DNA from: Candidatus Aenigmatarchaeota archaeon
GTDB taxonomy: Archaea; Aenigmatarchaeota; Aenigmatarchaeia; QMZS01
Reading direction: 5' to 3'
Length of the DNA: 38,669 bases
NCBI GenBank assembly: GCA_030614705.1
Contig: JAUWTN010000003.1
Location: forward strand, 1 to 38,669
In this document: positions 37,901 through 38,669 of the stretch, piece by piece
How the letters are laid out: each line of letters starts with the position of its first letter
How positions within the stretch are numbered: the stretch's first letter is position 1
Made by a program: the position numbers and the translations under genes
Notes under the pieces: generated by a model
What the model was told of the DNA's origin: nothing
Databases searched by the model: none
The model's input: only the letters and a program-made list of their open reading frames with translations

Positions 37901-38669
37901 GGTATTATCCATATAGAAAGAACAATTGTAGCCTGATTCTTCTGCAGGCGACCCATACAAATTTAATAACCTTGCATGAAAAATAGTGGATTCATTTTTG
38001 TAAAAAGAAAAATTAATCGGGTTGGTTATTTCAGGATGAATACTCCCCCTGATGGTTATATTTAATTCTGTTGAATTTCCTTCATTGTAATAAGGGTCAT
38101 TAAATATACCTATCTTCCAATTTGAATGTCCTAAAGAAAAATTCTGATTTGGTGTGAAATTAAAATTACAGAATCCACTTGCGTTTGACTGCGTATAATT
38201 TGCAAAAACACCCCCAACCCATAAAGAACAATTTGCGCCTTCAACACAATCCGAAGAATTTGTATTATTAACAAAAACAGAAAGAAAGATTGACTCGTTC
38301 CTAAAAACAAGAGAATTATTTCCTGAACCTAAAGAGCCATTGTAGATTACAGAAATCTCATGCTCAAATATATTGAAATTTATAATTGTTGTGTTGCTTA
38401 CGCTATGGAACTTCTGGGAAAGATTGCTCTGATTGCAATCGAAATATTCGAACAAGAACCTGCTTGTCCCTGTCCAGTTTTTATCTGAAGTTAAATTAAA
38501 TTCCACAGACTCATTGCCTACGTTTTTTAGACCTTTATTCACCCAATTCCCTGTCTGATTTTCAAAAACCCAGAGTGTTAAATTAGTTATATCCCCATCA
38601 ATATCCGATACATTAAGTGAAAAAGTGAAATTAGTGCCCCAGATTCCTGAATAAGGAGTGAGATCAATA
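31937..38669 (-). CDS. Giant surface protein with C-terminal TM and cytoplasmic HerA/FtsK-like ATPase domain (5' end outside window)
   Basis: Frame remains open from 38542 to 38669 (IDLTPYSGIWGTNFTFSLNVSDIDGDITNLTLWVFENQTGNW...), so the GTG at 38542 is not the true start. Ectodomain of Ig/NEW3-like, sequon-rich repeats; 'CGDGVCEVGENYQNCPQDCP'; TM 'PWMVGLILMALLTGIIVGGTYIWRYYLIW'; Walker A 'ISAGATGAGKSVSASVI'; Walker B 'LKLLLVFDEVHRLL'; 'RKWGIGIIMCSQVLADF'. Confidence 0.92.
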   Translation of the reverse strand, partial: IDLTPYSGIWGTNFTFSLNVSDIDGDITNLTLWVFENQTGNWVNKGLKNVGNESVEFNLTSDKNWTGTSRFLFEYFDCNQSNLSQKFHSVSNTTIINFNIFEHEISVIYNGSLGSGNNSLVFRNESIFLSVFVNNTNSSDCVEGANCSLWVGGVFANYTQSNASGFCNFNFTPNQNFSLGHSNWKIGIFNDPYYNEGNSTELNITIRGSIHPEITNPINFSFYKNESTIFHARLLNLYGSPAEESGYNCSFYMDNTSTPIGNSSTNSSGGCSLEYNSSSSFNVGQSILIVIINKTGADNYYNISNNQTNKSVFLMGRLNLTILSPLETGSYYKGQNLSINSSVKDNCGQSVGGANVSWYLVNKYRLNVTIEDTSGRDRVNYPIILNGSFFADGDFELIDWKLNNTQLRMDGATIPFSVYPWTSTAKSELNNSRVYLDNLTELVFLINLTASASKTLEINLKDSNPSTNDVGYNILNAGFDSTDFSLWTVSSCDDCVSNVSFENETFFADLSGDGGGVELFQNLSNITKTDKINISYKAWGEFFDGTYHGDFQLKIGGVLCGLTPLVNNYGGYNSSEEPWTVATCSGSYSSAENISVILNEYEHEQNAMDMTYAQINYICFVDDDGACVNFHSGNPTQLNLTHRKSISGLVNDTYLLGGTENVGRRKIIADAEKPFYESDSEIRYFNLTGFSYVKNLTIDSDYCTLNSTTGIWQYRCMVNASLSLQCMVADNYTYDGIVDYSVDFYNLTTLYIGNNTTNSQGIAVKESQIYGADTYPFSCNITDQSNIFYNVAGVDSMVVEAIVEGGNTTAELNLTPEYLEASNLTIVYNITQNMTFVLINNGTGDMYSPVINISSIAGIYIQELVCDPIRTGENCTNLFNITITSEADTGNRTIWFNVTWQNGDATYDTVNKNITIFVEPNKQLEFVENSLSLSVPISSDRTTNFTIQNYGNVNLTNAVINLTGDNSSTFINLITFSNNNFNLDRGGEETILMTVNASTLGTSWIGVYNLNITANVSNCLDCLKILPFTLNITPLDWDAAPLTLNKTVGLKAEVNKLGEIGIDNIKDENFDFNLSITVNSGTTAEYLTLNDTNKATQLSITVTNNTERIVEIFYNTSVGPDAVGTYNYTLKVENLDSDAPDFINISIFFEIINFTVDIISPNGTTPVADVNVNDTLELSVRALSGSTSVTENMSWAVLVGGSNCNVVNYSYHSGNELWHINCTAPNVTNNIIENDLKVTGTYEVNGVVLSDLEEDAVIYVDSISPWFSNITADFINNNTYTQDYITFEVNITDNKNISSVNAKVTHTNSGQSWNLGLSNYTETYLSAENEFDKRNFVFNFSRPEYTGDYDIIVYANDTTAGNVESNKTGWFDIYIPVQVSGNLIDPDGIPIDANFTFYREGCDLDELYRIHENNTKTSEIYNWTLHKRKYDVKVDLFGQEIVLRDADFNNSNNTNNPFKFDYYPNYTSLPLVHAGLPNTVGTVLLGIVIETNLTENVDFTIDFEQALASAIIAGKTIKNVNNLEVLVCHDWNYAAQQCNSSSDYLDRNFDPSGNVFEFNTSELSAFIIAESCYSGESLIDCSGYYYTPPVDPGTSSPSGSSSGGTTTIDLEISTCGDGVCEVGENYQNCPQDCPLDDFPLIVDTNLANVRIFQGDSRNYQLSLKSRMSSDIDTGLEITGTLKEILSLGSTRKVITPDSTEEIPLYLTVPLNQSTGIYTGNIVIKARDQTKNVPISITVLEKATAVFSVELELATKEINPGDNLEFLVKLINLGEKKLLPINLTYIIKEQKTGKVVSEVNTSVILETTKIVREDIPLDITEKGFYNLEVWAIYYDRGIMDVETFEVVRPLFESPWMVGLILMALLTGIIVGGTYIWRYYLIWKKEKEKEQRYLYPLDYKKVPREGFKIGKFAGTDNYCYFDPKDLTTHLISAGATGAGKSVSASVIAEEALDKNIPVIVFDPTAQWTGFVKACKDSNLTRKYKEFGMSDFDIKSYPGLIYDVEKPDFELKIKEFINSGEITIFCLNKLKPGEYDKAVDHIIKSIFGETWEESSDLKLLLVFDEVHRLLEKYGGTGGYVALEKAAREFRKWGIGIIMCSQVLADFKSAISGNVLTEIQLNTKSLVDIEKVKTKYGEQYSQRITRMGVGAGLMQYPKYNDGKPFFVEFRPTKHDPHKITEAELSLYKTNIEKLKVIEAKIKDLKERKIYTEDYELDFKLAMKKLKTGNFRMVEIYITSLEKSLEKV

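Noticed and set aside
38542-38669. GTG at 38542 as the start of the giant ATPase protein
   Set aside because: The frame stays open to the window edge with protein-like sequon-rich sequence, and no signal peptide follows this GTG. The gene is truncated by the window.
1-38669. CRISPR arrays, transposons, prophage genes
   Set aside because: No direct-repeat/spacer pattern, transposase, integrase or terminal inverted repeats were recognised on either strand.

Overview
AT-rich archaeal window, probably from a DPANN-type genome; the taxonomy is my inference from gene content. Left part (1-6.5 kb): nearly all of the archaeal (modified) mevalonate pathway from mevalonate to IPP is present (isopentenyl phosphate kinase C-terminus, UbiD-type anhydromevalonate-phosphate decarboxylase, both aconitase-X/phosphomevalonate dehydratase subunits, UbiX, mevalonate kinase). 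It is followed by a tandem pair of DUF116-like Cys-motif proteins, an unusual aspartate kinase and a P-loop NTPase. Two tRNA genes carry introns whose bulge-helix-bulge (BHB) motifs I could fold by hand. tRNA-His(GUG) has two introns (D-loop 17/18 and canonical 37/38). tRNA-Arg(UCG) has one T-loop intron (59/60). The rest is dominated by very large, sequon-rich surface proteins. One (12101-18976, minus) is a ~2290-codon single reading frame interrupted by three in-frame stop codons and no frameshift. Another (31937-38669+, minus, truncated by the window edge) has >2200 aa of ectodomain, one TM helix and a C-terminal cytoplasmic HerA/FtsK-like ATPase, and lies 2 nt upstream of a long coiled-coil protein gene. 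This last pair is the best candidate here for an undescribed system. Housekeeping genes include class I lysyl-tRNA synthetase and an isolated uL4-uL23 pair. No CRISPR array or transposon was seen.
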